Shown here one piece after another: positions 44,250 to 53,659 of a stretch of DNA of 64,000 bases. The position numbers and the translations under genes are program-made. Within the stretch, counting starts at the first letter, position 1; each line of letters starts with the position of its first letter. The notes below the pieces were generated by a model that was not told where the DNA came from, did no database searches, and was given only the letters and a program-made list of their open reading frames with translations. Origin of the DNA: DASUNQ01 sp035536455 (GTDB lineage Bacteria; Acidobacteriota; Thermoanaerobaculia; Multivoradales; UBA5704); contig DATLOC010000053.1 in the NCBI GenBank assembly GCA_035536455.1, forward strand, positions 186,001 through 250,000, in the 5' to 3' direction.

Positions 44250-46793
44250 CTAGCCGCCTGCAAACAGCGCTTCGAACCGGGGCTCGCCCTTCAGGTTCTT
44301 GAACTCCACGTCGAACCTCGCTTCCGCCCGCGAGTAGCCTCCTCGCAGCGCCTTCTCGAGCGAGTCCAGCGTCTTCTCCCGCTCTCCGAGGAGGTTGTAC
44401 ACCCACGCCGCGAAGTAGAGGTAGTGGGCGGTGTTCGGACGCCGGTCGAGAGCTTCTTCGAGGGCCCGGAGGCTCTCCTCCCGGCGTCCCAGCGCGGCCA
44501 GGCTGTAGGCGAGCCAGATCCATGCGCCCGCCCTCTCCGGGTCTTCGGCGAGGCGCTCGCGACAGAGCGCCACCTCGCGCTCGAACGCCGCGTCCGCGTC
44601 CTCCCGGCGTCCCGGCGCGAATAGGTAGGCCCGCGCCAGGTTGCCGAACGCCGTCTCGTTCGCGTCCGGGAACGCCACGGCACGCTCGAACGACGCGACC
44701 GCCTCCGGGAAGCTCCCCAGGTTCATGTAGAGGCTCCCGAGGTTCGAGTACGCCCCCGGGTTGGGGCGGATGGCGAGGGAGCTCTGGTAGGCCTCGATCG
44801 CCTCCTCGTGCCGCCCCCGCCCCACGTAGGCCGTGCCGAGCGTCAGATAGGCCTCGGCGTTGTCAGGCGCGAGCGCGAGGGCCTGCCGGTACTGCTCGAT
44901 GGCGGCGTCGTACCGCTCGGAGTCGAGGTAGTAGCCGCCCAGGGACCAGTACCCCGCCCAGTAGCGCGGCTGGAAGTCGATGACCCGCTTCCAGGTGCGC
45001 TCCGCTTGCTCGGTGACGCCCTGATCGAAGAAGACCTGCCTCAGCTCGCGGTAGGGGTCGAGCAGGGTGGGGTCCAGCTCGATCGCCCGGACGTACTCTT
45101 CCTGGGCGTCGACGGTGCCTCCGCGCGCCCGGTTCACCCGGGCGAGGCAGAGGTGAGCCGCGGCCAGCTCGTCGTCGATCTCGGCGGCCTCGCGACAGGC
45201 GGCGCCGGCGGCGTTCAGGCTGGCGGGCCGACGCGACCGGAGATAGCGCTGAAGGTGGATCTCCCCTTCCAGGACCCGCCCCGGCGCGAAGCTCGGGTCC
45301 TTCTCGAGGGCGCGCCGCACGAACGCCAGCGCCGCGCCGGGATCCGGCGCCGCTCGCGCGCGGAGGAAGAGGTCGAAGGCCACGGGCTCCCGGGATGGAG
45401 CCGGGCCGGGCCGATAACGGACGGCAAGCCCGGGCCTGTCGCCGAGGAGCTCCGCCAGGGCCGCGCCCGCCCGGTCCAGGAGGTCGAAGGGCTCGCGGAC
45501 GCTCCCCTCGAGCAGCTCGCTCCCCAGGGTGCGCCGGGTCCGCCGCTCCTGCACCTGGAACCGCAGGGTCACCGTCTCGTCGACTTTCCGGACGTCGGCT
45601 TCGATGACGAGGTCGGGCAGCGGATCGCTCCCGGGGGGCACGATCCAGACACCGTCGAGGCCGCCCAGCCGCTCGCCGAGGGCCGCGATCAAACCGCTGC
45701 GGAAGTACTCCGGTGCCACCTTGCCCGGGAAGAGCCGCGCTTCGCTCACGGCGAGATGGGGGAGCGGCGGCCGCGCCGGCGGGCTTCCCCGGTTGATCGC
45801 CCAGAGCGCGACGATGAGGGCCAGGGAGAGCGCGGCCGCGAGGGCCGCGGCCACTGGGCGCCGGCGCGACGGCCGCGCGGGCAGGGAACGCTGCGAGACC
45901 ACCCCGCTCGCCAGCTCAGCCTGGAGGCCCGCGAGCTGGTTGCGCAGGTCCTTCGCCGACTGCAGCCGCTGCTCCGGGTCCTTCTCGAGGCAGGAGCGGA
46001 GGATCCGGTCCAGGTGCTCCGGCAGGTGCTGCTTGACCCCGAGGAGCGGGGGCGGATCGTCGCGGAGGATCGCCGAGACGGTGTCGGCCGAGGAGGCCCG
46101 CTGGAACGGGTGCTGCCCGGCGACCATTTGGTAGAGCACCAGCCCGAGCGCGAAGATGTCGGAGCGCTCGTCGGCGGTGCCGCTGCGGATCTGCTCGGGC
46201 GCCATGTAGGCGGGTGTCCCCACCACCGCTCCGAACGCCGTCTGGCCCTCGGTCGGCACGTTGGTGACCGCCGCCGGGTCCGCGGGGACCGCCCTCAGCT
46301 TCGCCAGGCCGAAGTCCAGGACCTTGACCCGGCCTTGCGGCGTCACGAGCACGTTCTTGGGCTTGAGGTCGCGATGGACCAGGCCCTCCTCGTGGGCCGC
46401 GGCGAGCGCGTCGACGAGGGGGATGGCGAGGGCGAAGAACTTCGGCAGCTCGAGCCCTTCGGCCGGGATGACCTCGCCGAGGGTCTGCCCCGCGACCAGC
46501 TCCATCGCGAGGAGGAGCTCGCCTTCGAGCTCTTCGACGGCGTAGAGCGTGACGATGTTGGGGTGGTTGAGGGCGGCGAGGCTGCGGGCCTCGCGCCGGA
46601 AGCGCGCCAGCCGGTCCGCGTGACCGGCCATCTCCGGAGGCAGCGCCTTGAGCGCCACCTGCCGGCCGAGGTGCAGGTCCTCGGCCCGGTACACCACCCC
46701 CATCCCGCCGCGCCCGATCTCTTCGACGATCCGGTAGTGCCCCAGCGTGCGGCCGACCGGTCCGGAGTCCTCCCTCCCGGAGCCTGCGATCAC
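44250..46793 (-). CDS. Ser/Thr protein kinase with TPR sensor domain
   Basis: The protein has 847 residues. The kinase domain (about 18-280) has IGRGGMGVVYRAED, VALKALP with the catalytic Lys, HRDLKPKNVLV, DFG in LDFGLAKL and GTPAYMAPEQ. One membrane helix (about 318-338, AAALAAALSLALIVALWAI) separates it from the outer part. The outer part has a beta-rich section resembling adenylate-cyclase-linked kinases, then about eight TPR repeats such as RGRHEEAIEAYQSSLAIRP. This kind of kinase is common in Acidobacteriota. The GTG start at 46793 is preceded by GGAGAGG. Confidence 0.93.
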   Translation of the reverse strand: MIAGSGREDSGPVGRTLGHYRIVEEIGRGGMGVVYRAEDLHLGRQVALKALPPEMAGHADRLARFRREARSLAALNHPNIVTLYAVEELEGELLLAMELVAGQTLGEVIPAEGLELPKFFALAIPLVDALAAAHEEGLVHRDLKPKNVLVTPQGRVKVLDFGLAKLRAVPADPAAVTNVPTEGQTAFGAVVGTPAYMAPEQIRSGTADERSDIFALGLVLYQMVAGQHPFQRASSADTVSAILRDDPPPLLGVKQHLPEHLDRILRSCLEKDPEQRLQSAKDLRNQLAGLQAELASGVVSQRSLPARPSRRRPVAAALAAALSLALIVALWAINRGSPPARPPLPHLAVSEARLFPGKVAPEYFRSGLIAALGERLGGLDGVWIVPPGSDPLPDLVIEADVRKVDETVTLRFQVQERRTRRTLGSELLEGSVREPFDLLDRAGAALAELLGDRPGLAVRYRPGPAPSREPVAFDLFLRARAAPDPGAALAFVRRALEKDPSFAPGRVLEGEIHLQRYLRSRRPASLNAAGAACREAAEIDDELAAAHLCLARVNRARGGTVDAQEEYVRAIELDPTLLDPYRELRQVFFDQGVTEQAERTWKRVIDFQPRYWAGYWSLGGYYLDSERYDAAIEQYRQALALAPDNAEAYLTLGTAYVGRGRHEEAIEAYQSSLAIRPNPGAYSNLGSLYMNLGSFPEAVASFERAVAFPDANETAFGNLARAYLFAPGRREDADAAFEREVALCRERLAEDPERAGAWIWLAYSLAALGRREESLRALEEALDRRPNTAHYLYFAAWVYNLLGEREKTLDSLEKALRGGYSRAEARFDVEFKNLKGEPRFEALFAGG

Positions 46794-46838
46794 GCGGTCC
46801 TCTCCGCAGCGATGCGCTGCCGGTCTGTTCTTAGAGAG

Positions 46839-46844
46839 ATTTTA
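46839..46844 (-). promoter_or_regulatory. -10 box of the kinase gene
   Basis: TAAAAT on the minus strand lies about 45 bases upstream of the kinase GTG start. It is the best -10 match in the gap between the kinase and S1 protein genes. No -35 box is obvious. Confidence 0.45.
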
Positions 46845-46857
46845 CACGACCGCTGCG

Positions 46858-48105
46858 CTACCGCCGCCGGCGCTCTTCCCGCCCCTTGAAGAAGTCGCCG
46901 AGCGAGCCGAAGCCGCTGCCGGCGGGGCTGCCGCCGGCGCTCTCGCGGGCGTACTCGCGGACCTCCTCGGCCCCCGCCTCCGTCGACTCGCCGGCCATCG
47001 AGAGCGAGATGCGGCGCCGCTGGCGGTCGACACCGAGTACCGTGACCTCGACCTCCTGGCCGGGCTTGACGACTTCGCGCGGGTGGCTCACCCGCCGGCC
47101 GGCGCCGAGCTCCGAGACGTGGACCAGCCCCTCGAGACCGGGCGCGACCTCGACGAAGGCGCCGAAGGTCTCCAGCCGCGCAACGCGGCCGGTGATGCGC
47201 GTCCCCTGCGGAAAGCGCTCGACCGCCTCCTGCCACGGGTCCCCTTCGAGGGCGCGGCGGGAGAGCGAGATCCGCTCCGGCTGGCGGCCGTCCTTCCCCT
47301 TCTCGACCTTGATGACCTGGACCTCGATCTCCTGGCCGACCGTGAGCACCTCCTGCGGGTGCTCGACGCGGCGGTGGGAGAGCTCGGAGACGTGCAGCAG
47401 CCCCTCGAGGCCGCCGACATCGACGAAGGCGCCGTAGCTGGCGAGGGAGGTGACCTTGCCCTTGAGCACCGCGCCCGGCTTGAGCAGCTCGCGGGTCTCG
47501 GCGGCGCGGTTCTGCGCCTCCTCCTCGAGCAGGGCGCGGCGCGACAGCACGATGTTCGGGCGCCGCCCCTTCGGGTCGTCTTCGAGGCGGAGGATCTTGA
47601 AGGTGAGCTTCTGGCCGAGGAAGCGGTTGGGGTCCTCGACGTAGCGCAGGTCGAGCTGCGACAGCGGGCAGAAGCCGCGCTGGCCGGCGACCTTGACCTC
47701 GAGGCCGCCCTTGTTGACGGCGGTCACCGTCCCCTCGAGCGGGATACCGTGGAGGTGCGCCTGGCGCAGCTCCTCCTTGATCTGCGGGCCGCGCGCCGGC
47801 TTGGCGCGCACCACGACGCCGCCGGTCTCGGGGTCGGTCGCCGAGACCGTCCCTTCGACGCGGTCGCCGACTTCGACGGTCAGCGCCCCCGCCTCGTCCT
47901 TGAGACCGTCGAGCGGCACCACCCCCTCGGCCTTGCCGCCGAGGTCGACGAGCGCGGCGTCCTCGCCGATCGAGAGGATCTCGCCGCTCACCGTCTCGCC
48001 CACCTCCGGCTCGCCGCCGCCGGCGGCGCCGCCGCCCTGCTGCTGCTCGAACTCTTCGAGCACGGCACCGAAGTCCTGCTCCTCGGTTCGGTTCTGGTCA
48101 TCCAT
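46858..48105 (-). CDS. Multi-S1-domain RNA-binding protein (ribosomal protein S1-like)
   Basis: The protein has 415 residues with four S1 domains at about 35-105, 120-205, 215-295 and 305-380. Each has the family pattern, for example VTSLASYGAFVDVGGLEGLLHVSELSH. The N-terminus is acidic and disordered and the C-terminus is basic (GREERRRR). Bacterial S1 has four to six such domains and helps start translation on mRNAs with weak ribosome sites. That could matter here, because many genes seem leaderless. Whether this is the genuine S1 or a second S1-like protein cannot be decided. Confidence 0.88.
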   Translation of the reverse strand: MDDQNRTEEQDFGAVLEEFEQQQGGGAAGGGEPEVGETVSGEILSIGEDAALVDLGGKAEGVVPLDGLKDEAGALTVEVGDRVEGTVSATDPETGGVVVRAKPARGPQIKEELRQAHLHGIPLEGTVTAVNKGGLEVKVAGQRGFCPLSQLDLRYVEDPNRFLGQKLTFKILRLEDDPKGRRPNIVLSRRALLEEEAQNRAAETRELLKPGAVLKGKVTSLASYGAFVDVGGLEGLLHVSELSHRRVEHPQEVLTVGQEIEVQVIKVEKGKDGRQPERISLSRRALEGDPWQEAVERFPQGTRITGRVARLETFGAFVEVAPGLEGLVHVSELGAGRRVSHPREVVKPGQEVEVTVLGVDRQRRRISLSMAGESTEAGAEEVREYARESAGGSPAGSGFGSLGDFFKGREERRRR

Positions 48106-48262
48106 CGTGCGGTCCTCTACGTCTGTGCGACTTCGTATGTCCGCGGCGGGTTACCGGCTCGCTAACGCTGCACCTGGGCGGGGTTGGAACGCGGCGGCTC
48201 GCGGTGGGGTCTCGACAACGCGCGGCATTGTAGCCCATCGGGAGCGCCCGCGCACCCCGTGT

Positions 48263-48268
48263 TACCCT
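48263..48268 (+). promoter_or_regulatory. -10 box of the CPBP protease gene, leaderless type
   Basis: TACCCT ends eight bases before the ATG at 48277. There is no ribosome site. It is a weaker match than the other leaderless promoters. Confidence 0.4.
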
Positions 48269-48276
48269 TCGCCGCC

Positions 48277-49008
48277 ATGCTCCCCGAGGGGCGGTGGCGG
48301 GCGGGCGCGGCGGCCGGGCTGACGCTCGCCGTCATCGTCGTCTGGCAGGGGGCGCAGGTCGTCGTCCTCGGGGCCTGCGCGGCCGTGCTGGCGCTGCGCG
48401 GCGAGTCGCTCGCGGGGATGGCCTGGATGGCCCGCTACCTCGGGCTGCTGCTCTCCCTGAGCACGCTCGTCGCGGCGCCGGTCGGCATCGCGCTGACCGT
48501 TCTCTTCGTCCGCTTGCGGCGCGGGCTGCCGGCGCGCGAGGCGCTCGGGCTGCGCGCGCCAAGTCTCCGCCAGGCCCTCCTCTGGACGCTGGCGCTCGTC
48601 GCCTTCCTCGCCGCCTACGACCTCGCGGCGCGCGCGCTCGGGCGGCCGGTCAGCCCCGAGGTGATGGTGGACAGCTACCGCACCAGCGTCTGGCCGCCGC
48701 TCTTCTGGGTGGCGGTGGCGGTGGCGGCGCCGCTCTTCGAGGAGCTGCTCTTCCGCGGCTTCCTGCTGCCGAGCCTCGCCGCCTCGCGGCTCGGGGCGGC
48801 CGGCGCGGCGGCGCTCTCCTCGCTCCTCTTCGCCGCCCTCCACCTGCAGTACGACCTCTTCGACATGACGGGCGTCTTCCTGCTCGGCGCGCTCTTCGCC
48901 GCCGCGCGCCTGGCGAGCGGCTCGACGCTCCTGACCATCGGCCTCCACGTCCTCACCAATGTCCTCGCCCTGGTGCAGCTGGCGCAAGTCGTCGGCGAGC
49001 CACCGTAA
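48277..49008 (+). CDS. CPBP-family intramembrane metalloprotease
   Basis: The protein has 243 residues with about seven membrane helices. The family motifs are present: EELLFRGFLLPSL with the Glu-Glu pair and Arg, SLLFAALHLQYD with the His, and GLHVLTNVLA with the last His/Asn. These bind the metal for proteolysis inside the membrane. In bacteria the family acts on prenylated or bacteriocin-type substrates; the substrate here is not indicated. Confidence 0.88.
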   Translation: MLPEGRWRAGAAAGLTLAVIVVWQGAQVVVLGACAAVLALRGESLAGMAWMARYLGLLLSLSTLVAAPVGIALTVLFVRLRRGLPAREALGLRAPSLRQALLWTLALVAFLAAYDLAARALGRPVSPEVMVDSYRTSVWPPLFWVAVAVAAPLFEELLFRGFLLPSLAASRLGAAGAAALSSLLFAALHLQYDLFDMTGVFLLGALFAAARLASGSTLLTIGLHVLTNVLALVQLAQVVGEPP

Positions 49009-49047
49009 CGCGCGGGGGCCGCGGCGCGCCCAAGCTGGCGGACGAGC

Positions 49048-50016
49048 TTGGCCGTGCAAACCCCCCGCGAACCCTCCGCCGCCCCGCCGCCGCGCCCGTC
49101 GCCCTGGGAGGAGCGCGCCGCCCAGAAGCTGCTCGTGGCGCTCGCGCCGCGCCTGCCGCGGGTGGCGGTCACCGCGCCGCCGAAGCGGCTGGCGCCGTAC
49201 GAGCGCCTCACGATCGCGCGACCCGGCCGCGCCGGCGGGCTGGCCGCCACCTGGTATCCGGCGCCGGCGGCCCACGGCGCCGTCCTCCTCGTCCACCCCT
49301 GGATGGAGTGGGGGCAGACCTACTTCCACCGCCGCGGCCGCGTCGAGGCGCTGCGGCGGGCCGGCTATCACGCCCTCAGCTTCGATCTGCCGGGCTTCGG
49401 CGGCAGCGCGGCGGCCGACGGGCTCTACGACCGCGACGTCGAGGACGCCCTCGCGGCCCTCGCCGCGCGCGCCCCGGGGCTGCCGCTCCACGTCTGGGGG
49501 ATCAGCTCCGGCGGCTACTGGGCGCTGGCGGTCTTGGCGCGGCGCAACGGCGTGGCCGGCGCGATGTTCGAGGACGTGGCTCCCCACCTGCTGCGCTGGT
49601 CGCGGCGGATGGCGCCGCTCGGCGCGCCGGCGTACCGCTGCTTCGAGTGGCTCCTGCCGCGCGCCTTCCGCTACCTTGACATGACGCGCCACGCGCCGCA
49701 CCTGACGGCGCGGGCGGCGACCTTCCTCAGCGGCGCGCTCGACCGCGGCGTCCGCCCCGCCGACACCGAGCGGCTGGCGGGGCTCGCCGGCGCCGGCTGC
49801 CGGATCCTGCCGGACGCACCCCACCTCGGCGCCATCAAGCAGGCGACGGGGGAGGTGATCGGGTTGGCGCTGGAGACGTTCGAGAACGCAGCCGCACGGC
49901 CTTCTCCGGACCTCAGGAGCCGCGCTCCTCCTTCTTCAGATGTGAGCGTTCGCGCATATGGCGAGTGCCACCATAGCGTCGTCTTACGACCTTTCCTCTT
50001 CGTATCACCGTACTGA
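49048..50016 (+). CDS. Alpha/beta hydrolase
   Basis: The protein has up to 322 residues. The frame opens at TTG (49048), but GTG at 49054 is as likely. The fold is recognisable: LLVHPWMEWGQTYFHRRGR with the oxyanion turn, FDLPGFGGS, and the nucleophile elbow GISSGGYWALA. HLGAIKQ near the end could supply the His. The last 35-40 codons are in A+T-richer sequence, do not resemble the family, and probably run past the ancestral end into inserted DNA. The substrate is unknown. Confidence 0.82.
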   Translation: MAVQTPREPSAAPPPRPSPWEERAAQKLLVALAPRLPRVAVTAPPKRLAPYERLTIARPGRAGGLAATWYPAPAAHGAVLLVHPWMEWGQTYFHRRGRVEALRRAGYHALSFDLPGFGGSAAADGLYDRDVEDALAALAARAPGLPLHVWGISSGGYWALAVLARRNGVAGAMFEDVAPHLLRWSRRMAPLGAPAYRCFEWLLPRAFRYLDMTRHAPHLTARAATFLSGALDRGVRPADTERLAGLAGAGCRILPDAPHLGAIKQATGEVIGLALETFENAAARPSPDLRSRAPPSSDVSVRAYGECHHSVVLRPFLFVSPY

Positions 50017-50049
50017 AGGCTATTGAGCTTTGCTTCTCGCGACGCGCCG

Positions 50050-52569
50050 CTATCCCAGGACCGTCAAGAGTCCGTCTGCCAAAGTTAACGCCGTATCTGG
50101 CCGGCCGACCTTGGCCTGAATTGAGATCGTCACCGGGTTGGACTTCGTTCGTCCGCAGAAGATGACCACACGGTGGAGATTGCTTCCAACGGAAATCTCG
50201 AGAGGCAATCGCAGCGATAGCGCGTACACGCCAGGGTAGTCAGGAATAGTGGATAGACGTTCTATCGGCACCACCTGCCCGTCGACTGTGCCGCTCATAT
50301 CAGGTAATGGGTTTGGCGTTAATAGTTCCGCAGCCTGCCAGCCGAGTCCAGTCACGAGGAGGGATATGAGCCCGCCTGGCCTTTCCGGTTGGAGCGGACA
50401 ATTCAGTGTTCCGTCCTCATTCGCGGCTAGAGCTGAGGCGTCCTCTAAATAGCACGGCTCGCGGAGCGCGAACTCATCGAAATTGGCGGCCATGAAAGTC
50501 AAGGCAAACACGTTCGGCGCCGCTGAAGCGACGGGGACGTCAACTCCCCACGCGTAATCGGCTCCGGCGGGCGGAATAACCTGAAGATACGCCAGTCTCA
50601 CACTCTCGCCTATTTCCAATTGTGGAACCACGAACTCGATCCGATCCGGCTCGCATCGTACGATCTTGGCAGGCAAACTATCGAGCAAAACCTCTACGTT
50701 CGTAATCTCTTTCTCCGGTGAGAACTGTCCGTCCAGGTTATGCCCAAGGACCACGGCGCGGCCCCCTGGGCTCAGCTCGCGTGGTGCTAGAATGCCTGCT
50801 CCGCCGTTGAAGACATCCGCGGCACTGAACACCGGGCGCTGGCTGTACGCCCGCCACGCCGAGCCGGCGCTCAGGGTCTGGATCAAATCTGTCACCCGCC
50901 CGGGAGGCGACTCAGCGCCTGTTTGTGAGCGTCCCCACACGAGCCAGATAGTCTCGCCAATTGTTGCGGCACCGGCGCCGGCAGTACCGAGGAGAGGAGG
51001 AAGGCCCTCTCGCCAAGTTCCAGTTGCCAACTCGAGTTGTTGAAGCCATGGCTCCGTCGCGCCATCGATTGCTGACCTGCCGCCAAGAAGCATAACCCGC
51101 CGACTTGTGATTGCGACTGCGGCTTGATAGATGCCACGGTCGGTCGATGGGCCGATACCCCACAGGCCGATGCGAGTTGAAAAGACTGAAACCCGGTTCG
51201 TAATCGTCTGTAGATCGAGCCGCCCATTGATCACGTACAAATCGCTGCCGATGAAAACGGCTGAAGCATCGGCCACAGGCAGGAGCATCTCCGGCCCAGC
51301 AGCCCAAAGATTCGTGGTACGGTCATAAATGTAGAGACCATCCGAAATAGCTCCAGACGCTGAGGGTGTCCACCCACCGGCGACGTACACCTCACCGTCA
51401 AGGACCGCCGCCGCCGCGGCTGCGAGTGCAACGGGCAGAGGTGTTGTGAAACTCCAGGATCCGGTGTTTACGTTGTAGACCTGGACCGCCTCCGTCGCAG
51501 TCTGCTCGTTGTCTGTCCAGCCACCGATCACAAAAATTCTCTCATTGACGGCCACGGCGCAGCAGGCGGCCACAGCTATCGGCAGCGGCGTGCACTCGTC
51601 CCACGTCGCCGAGTCGAGATCGAACACGAGAGCGCGCTCCGAGACATTGGCGTCGTCGAAGCCGCCAAAGCAGAAAAGCTTGCGGCCGAGCGCGACTACA
51701 GCTGCCCGATCACGTCCAGCGGGTGTCTTGGTCTGCCAAACCGACCCCTCGCGGAGCAATGATTCATGAACGCTTTCGCTGACGAGCTTCAGGTGAGGAT
51801 GGAAGTAGGCCGGAAACGGCAAGTGGATGCCATCTGCTTGTTCTTCAGGGGTTGGACAAATCCGCGCGGGTGTCCCCGGGAGACTGCTGGTCGGGTGAGC
51901 GAAGAAGAACTTGCCGCTCGGGCCGAACGAAAACGGCGGAAAAAGACCGAGGCGTGGGAACAGACTTACCAGGGCGTTGGTCTCGGCACGTAGTTCGACA
52001 CCTGTGATCTCGCCATCGGGAGCGAACCCAAATTCGATCAAGCCGTGTTCCGGCAGCATTGCGGGCAAGTTTGCTCCCGGTGGCAAGGCCGCGGGTGGCA
52101 ACTCGGGCGCGGGATAAATAAATGGGAAGGAGAATGGAGCGCGGCTGCGGGCGCCGACCGCGGCGATCAACGAATTCTGAAATGACGCGCTTATCCGTAC
52201 AGAATCTGGATCAACGATCCCAGTGTCGAGGTCGAGTACTCCGCCTGTCCAACCCTTGATACCTCCTGGCAGGAACGCCATCGGTTTGAGACGGTTACGA
52301 AGCAGTGCAAAGCGCTGTCCGCCGCCCCAAACCAGTTCTTCATCGGTGCCCACTGCGCGGTAGTCGAGCGAGAAGCGGGCGCATCCGCCATCCGGTTCGT
52401 CGAACCGGATCTCCATCCACCCTGTCAGCTTGGTCTCAGCGGGAGGAGGCCTCCTTCCAAGAAACGACGGCGCGTTCAGGAACTCATCGCCGAACACGCT
52501 CCTCATGGGATCGAGCGCGATACAAAGGCGCATCGAGGCCGGAAGAGTCACCATACGCGACTGCGTCAC
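50050..52569 (-). CDS. Kelch beta-propeller protein with Acidobacteria-type C-terminal domain
   Basis: The protein has 839 residues in clearly A+T-richer sequence. The first 270 residues are of unknown type. Then come six kelch repeats with the Gly-Gly/Trp pattern, for example RKLFCFGGFDD, RIFVIGGWTD, EVYVAGGWTP and RVMLLGGRSA. Next is an IPT/TIG-like segment (LSPGGRAVVLGHNLDG). The last 140 residues (ANEDGTLNCPLQPERPGG, LLVTGLGWQ) match the Solibacter-type domain TIGR03437 as I remember it. No signal peptide is seen at this start. A role in binding outside the cell is likely but unproven. Confidence 0.8.
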   Translation of the reverse strand: MTQSRMVTLPASMRLCIALDPMRSVFGDEFLNAPSFLGRRPPPAETKLTGWMEIRFDEPDGGCARFSLDYRAVGTDEELVWGGGQRFALLRNRLKPMAFLPGGIKGWTGGVLDLDTGIVDPDSVRISASFQNSLIAAVGARSRAPFSFPFIYPAPELPPAALPPGANLPAMLPEHGLIEFGFAPDGEITGVELRAETNALVSLFPRLGLFPPFSFGPSGKFFFAHPTSSLPGTPARICPTPEEQADGIHLPFPAYFHPHLKLVSESVHESLLREGSVWQTKTPAGRDRAAVVALGRKLFCFGGFDDANVSERALVFDLDSATWDECTPLPIAVAACCAVAVNERIFVIGGWTDNEQTATEAVQVYNVNTGSWSFTTPLPVALAAAAAAVLDGEVYVAGGWTPSASGAISDGLYIYDRTTNLWAAGPEMLLPVADASAVFIGSDLYVINGRLDLQTITNRVSVFSTRIGLWGIGPSTDRGIYQAAVAITSRRVMLLGGRSAIDGATEPWLQQLELATGTWREGLPPLLGTAGAGAATIGETIWLVWGRSQTGAESPPGRVTDLIQTLSAGSAWRAYSQRPVFSAADVFNGGAGILAPRELSPGGRAVVLGHNLDGQFSPEKEITNVEVLLDSLPAKIVRCEPDRIEFVVPQLEIGESVRLAYLQVIPPAGADYAWGVDVPVASAAPNVFALTFMAANFDEFALREPCYLEDASALAANEDGTLNCPLQPERPGGLISLLVTGLGWQAAELLTPNPLPDMSGTVDGQVVPIERLSTIPDYPGVYALSLRLPLEISVGSNLHRVVIFCGRTKSNPVTISIQAKVGRPDTALTLADGLLTVLG

Positions 52570-52604
52570 AGCACAACTCCCGGTTTCGTGAACCGATCCT
52601 TGAG

Positions 52605-53399
52605 CTAAACAAAAATCTCGTTCTTCGGGTTATCGAAGAACGGGGGCTCATTGCTTAACGCTTTACACCAACCGTTGCATTTCTGCAGCGACATCACCAA
52701 GGATCGGTCATTGCTGAGTAAACCCGACTCGCGGATCGCTTCGATGGGGAAGCGTTCCCTGCCCGGGTAGGAGCCGAGACCAACCAGCCGTAGGCCACTG
52801 AACGGGCCATCGAAGACCTCGTCACCGATCATGTGGGAGGCGCCGTGACGTACGTTCATCCGACCCGCGTCCAGGAGGTAGCCCTCCTCGACCAGCCGGC
52901 GACCCCATTCGTTGTAGGCAACTATAGCGCCGATCGCGAGATCGGTGGGCATTCTCGGCTCACCGCTGTAGTTGTTGGCCCAGAACGTCATGATGCTGGC
53001 GTCGATTCCGCTGACGGCTGCGTAGGTCGCGGTCGCGTGGGCGCTGAAATCGTCGAGGGCTGCTCCCGTAAGCGAAGGCAGGAACTTCTCGGCGAAGCTG
53101 CGATCGATCTGGTTCGACCGCTTGACGACGGAATCTACGTTGCCTTTAATGACAAAGAAGCCGCAAACGAACTTCGAACGATCGGTCAACTGGCCCGGCT
53201 TGGTCGTGTTGGCAATCGGATTGATTGTGCGCGCATCGGATACTTCGATCGACCAGAATCTAGCACCATCCACCCGATTTGTGAAGTGATTAAGACGGAC
53301 GGAGTCGAAACCCGCACTCCTCCTAAAGACCGAGACATCAGAATCCTTGACCTCTTCACTCCTCTGCCAGAGTAGGAAGTGGCTTTCGTCGCACGGCAT
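52605..53399 (-). CDS. Protein of unknown function beside the kelch gene
   Basis: The protein has 264 residues from the ATG at 53399, which follows AAGGAGGAG; a longer frame upstream lacks a site. The sequence is soluble, with no signal peptide or membrane helix. Segments such as GASHMIGDEVFDGPFSGLRL and RARTINPIANTTK-like parts match no family that I know. It is in the same A+T-richer island as the kelch gene, transcribed the same way, 36 bases upstream. The pair may have been acquired together. Confidence 0.65.
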   Translation of the reverse strand: MPCDESHFLLWQRSEEVKDSDVSVFRRSAGFDSVRLNHFTNRVDGARFWSIEVSDARTINPIANTTKPGQLTDRSKFVCGFFVIKGNVDSVVKRSNQIDRSFAEKFLPSLTGAALDDFSAHATATYAAVSGIDASIMTFWANNYSGEPRMPTDLAIGAIVAYNEWGRRLVEEGYLLDAGRMNVRHGASHMIGDEVFDGPFSGLRLVGLGSYPGRERFPIEAIRESGLLSNDRSLVMSLQKCNGWCKALSNEPPFFDNPKNEIFV

Positions 53400-53659
53400 T
53401 TGGCTCCTCCTTCTCGCCAACGGGTATGGTCGGGTGGGCCTGACTGATAGCCGACGATCTATGCCTCTTGTCTAACACGCACTCTACGTTAAGGACACGA
53501 TGAAGCTACGTCAAGGATGTGCTCGAACGGAGCCCCGCCGCCATGCGACTCCGAGATCACTCACGCTCCTTCCCGCCCTAGGTAGAAGCTAGCGGAAGGT
53601 CGATCATCCAGCCGGCTTCACCTCGCGCTCAGGCCAGAGTGGGGGGACTGTCACTTCCC
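53400..53659. other. Gap at the right edge of the A+T-richer island
   Basis: 260 bases with no supported gene. An imperfect direct repeat (CTACGTTAAGGA at about 53482 and CTACGTCAAGGA at about 53505) is the only structure seen. The base composition shifts back to G+C-rich near 53600. No tRNA or recombination site was recognised. Confidence 0.45.

Noticed and set aside
53400..53659. tRNA gene or phage attachment site at the island edge
   Set aside because: No cloverleaf, TPsiC-like segment or repeated att core could be found in the gap.
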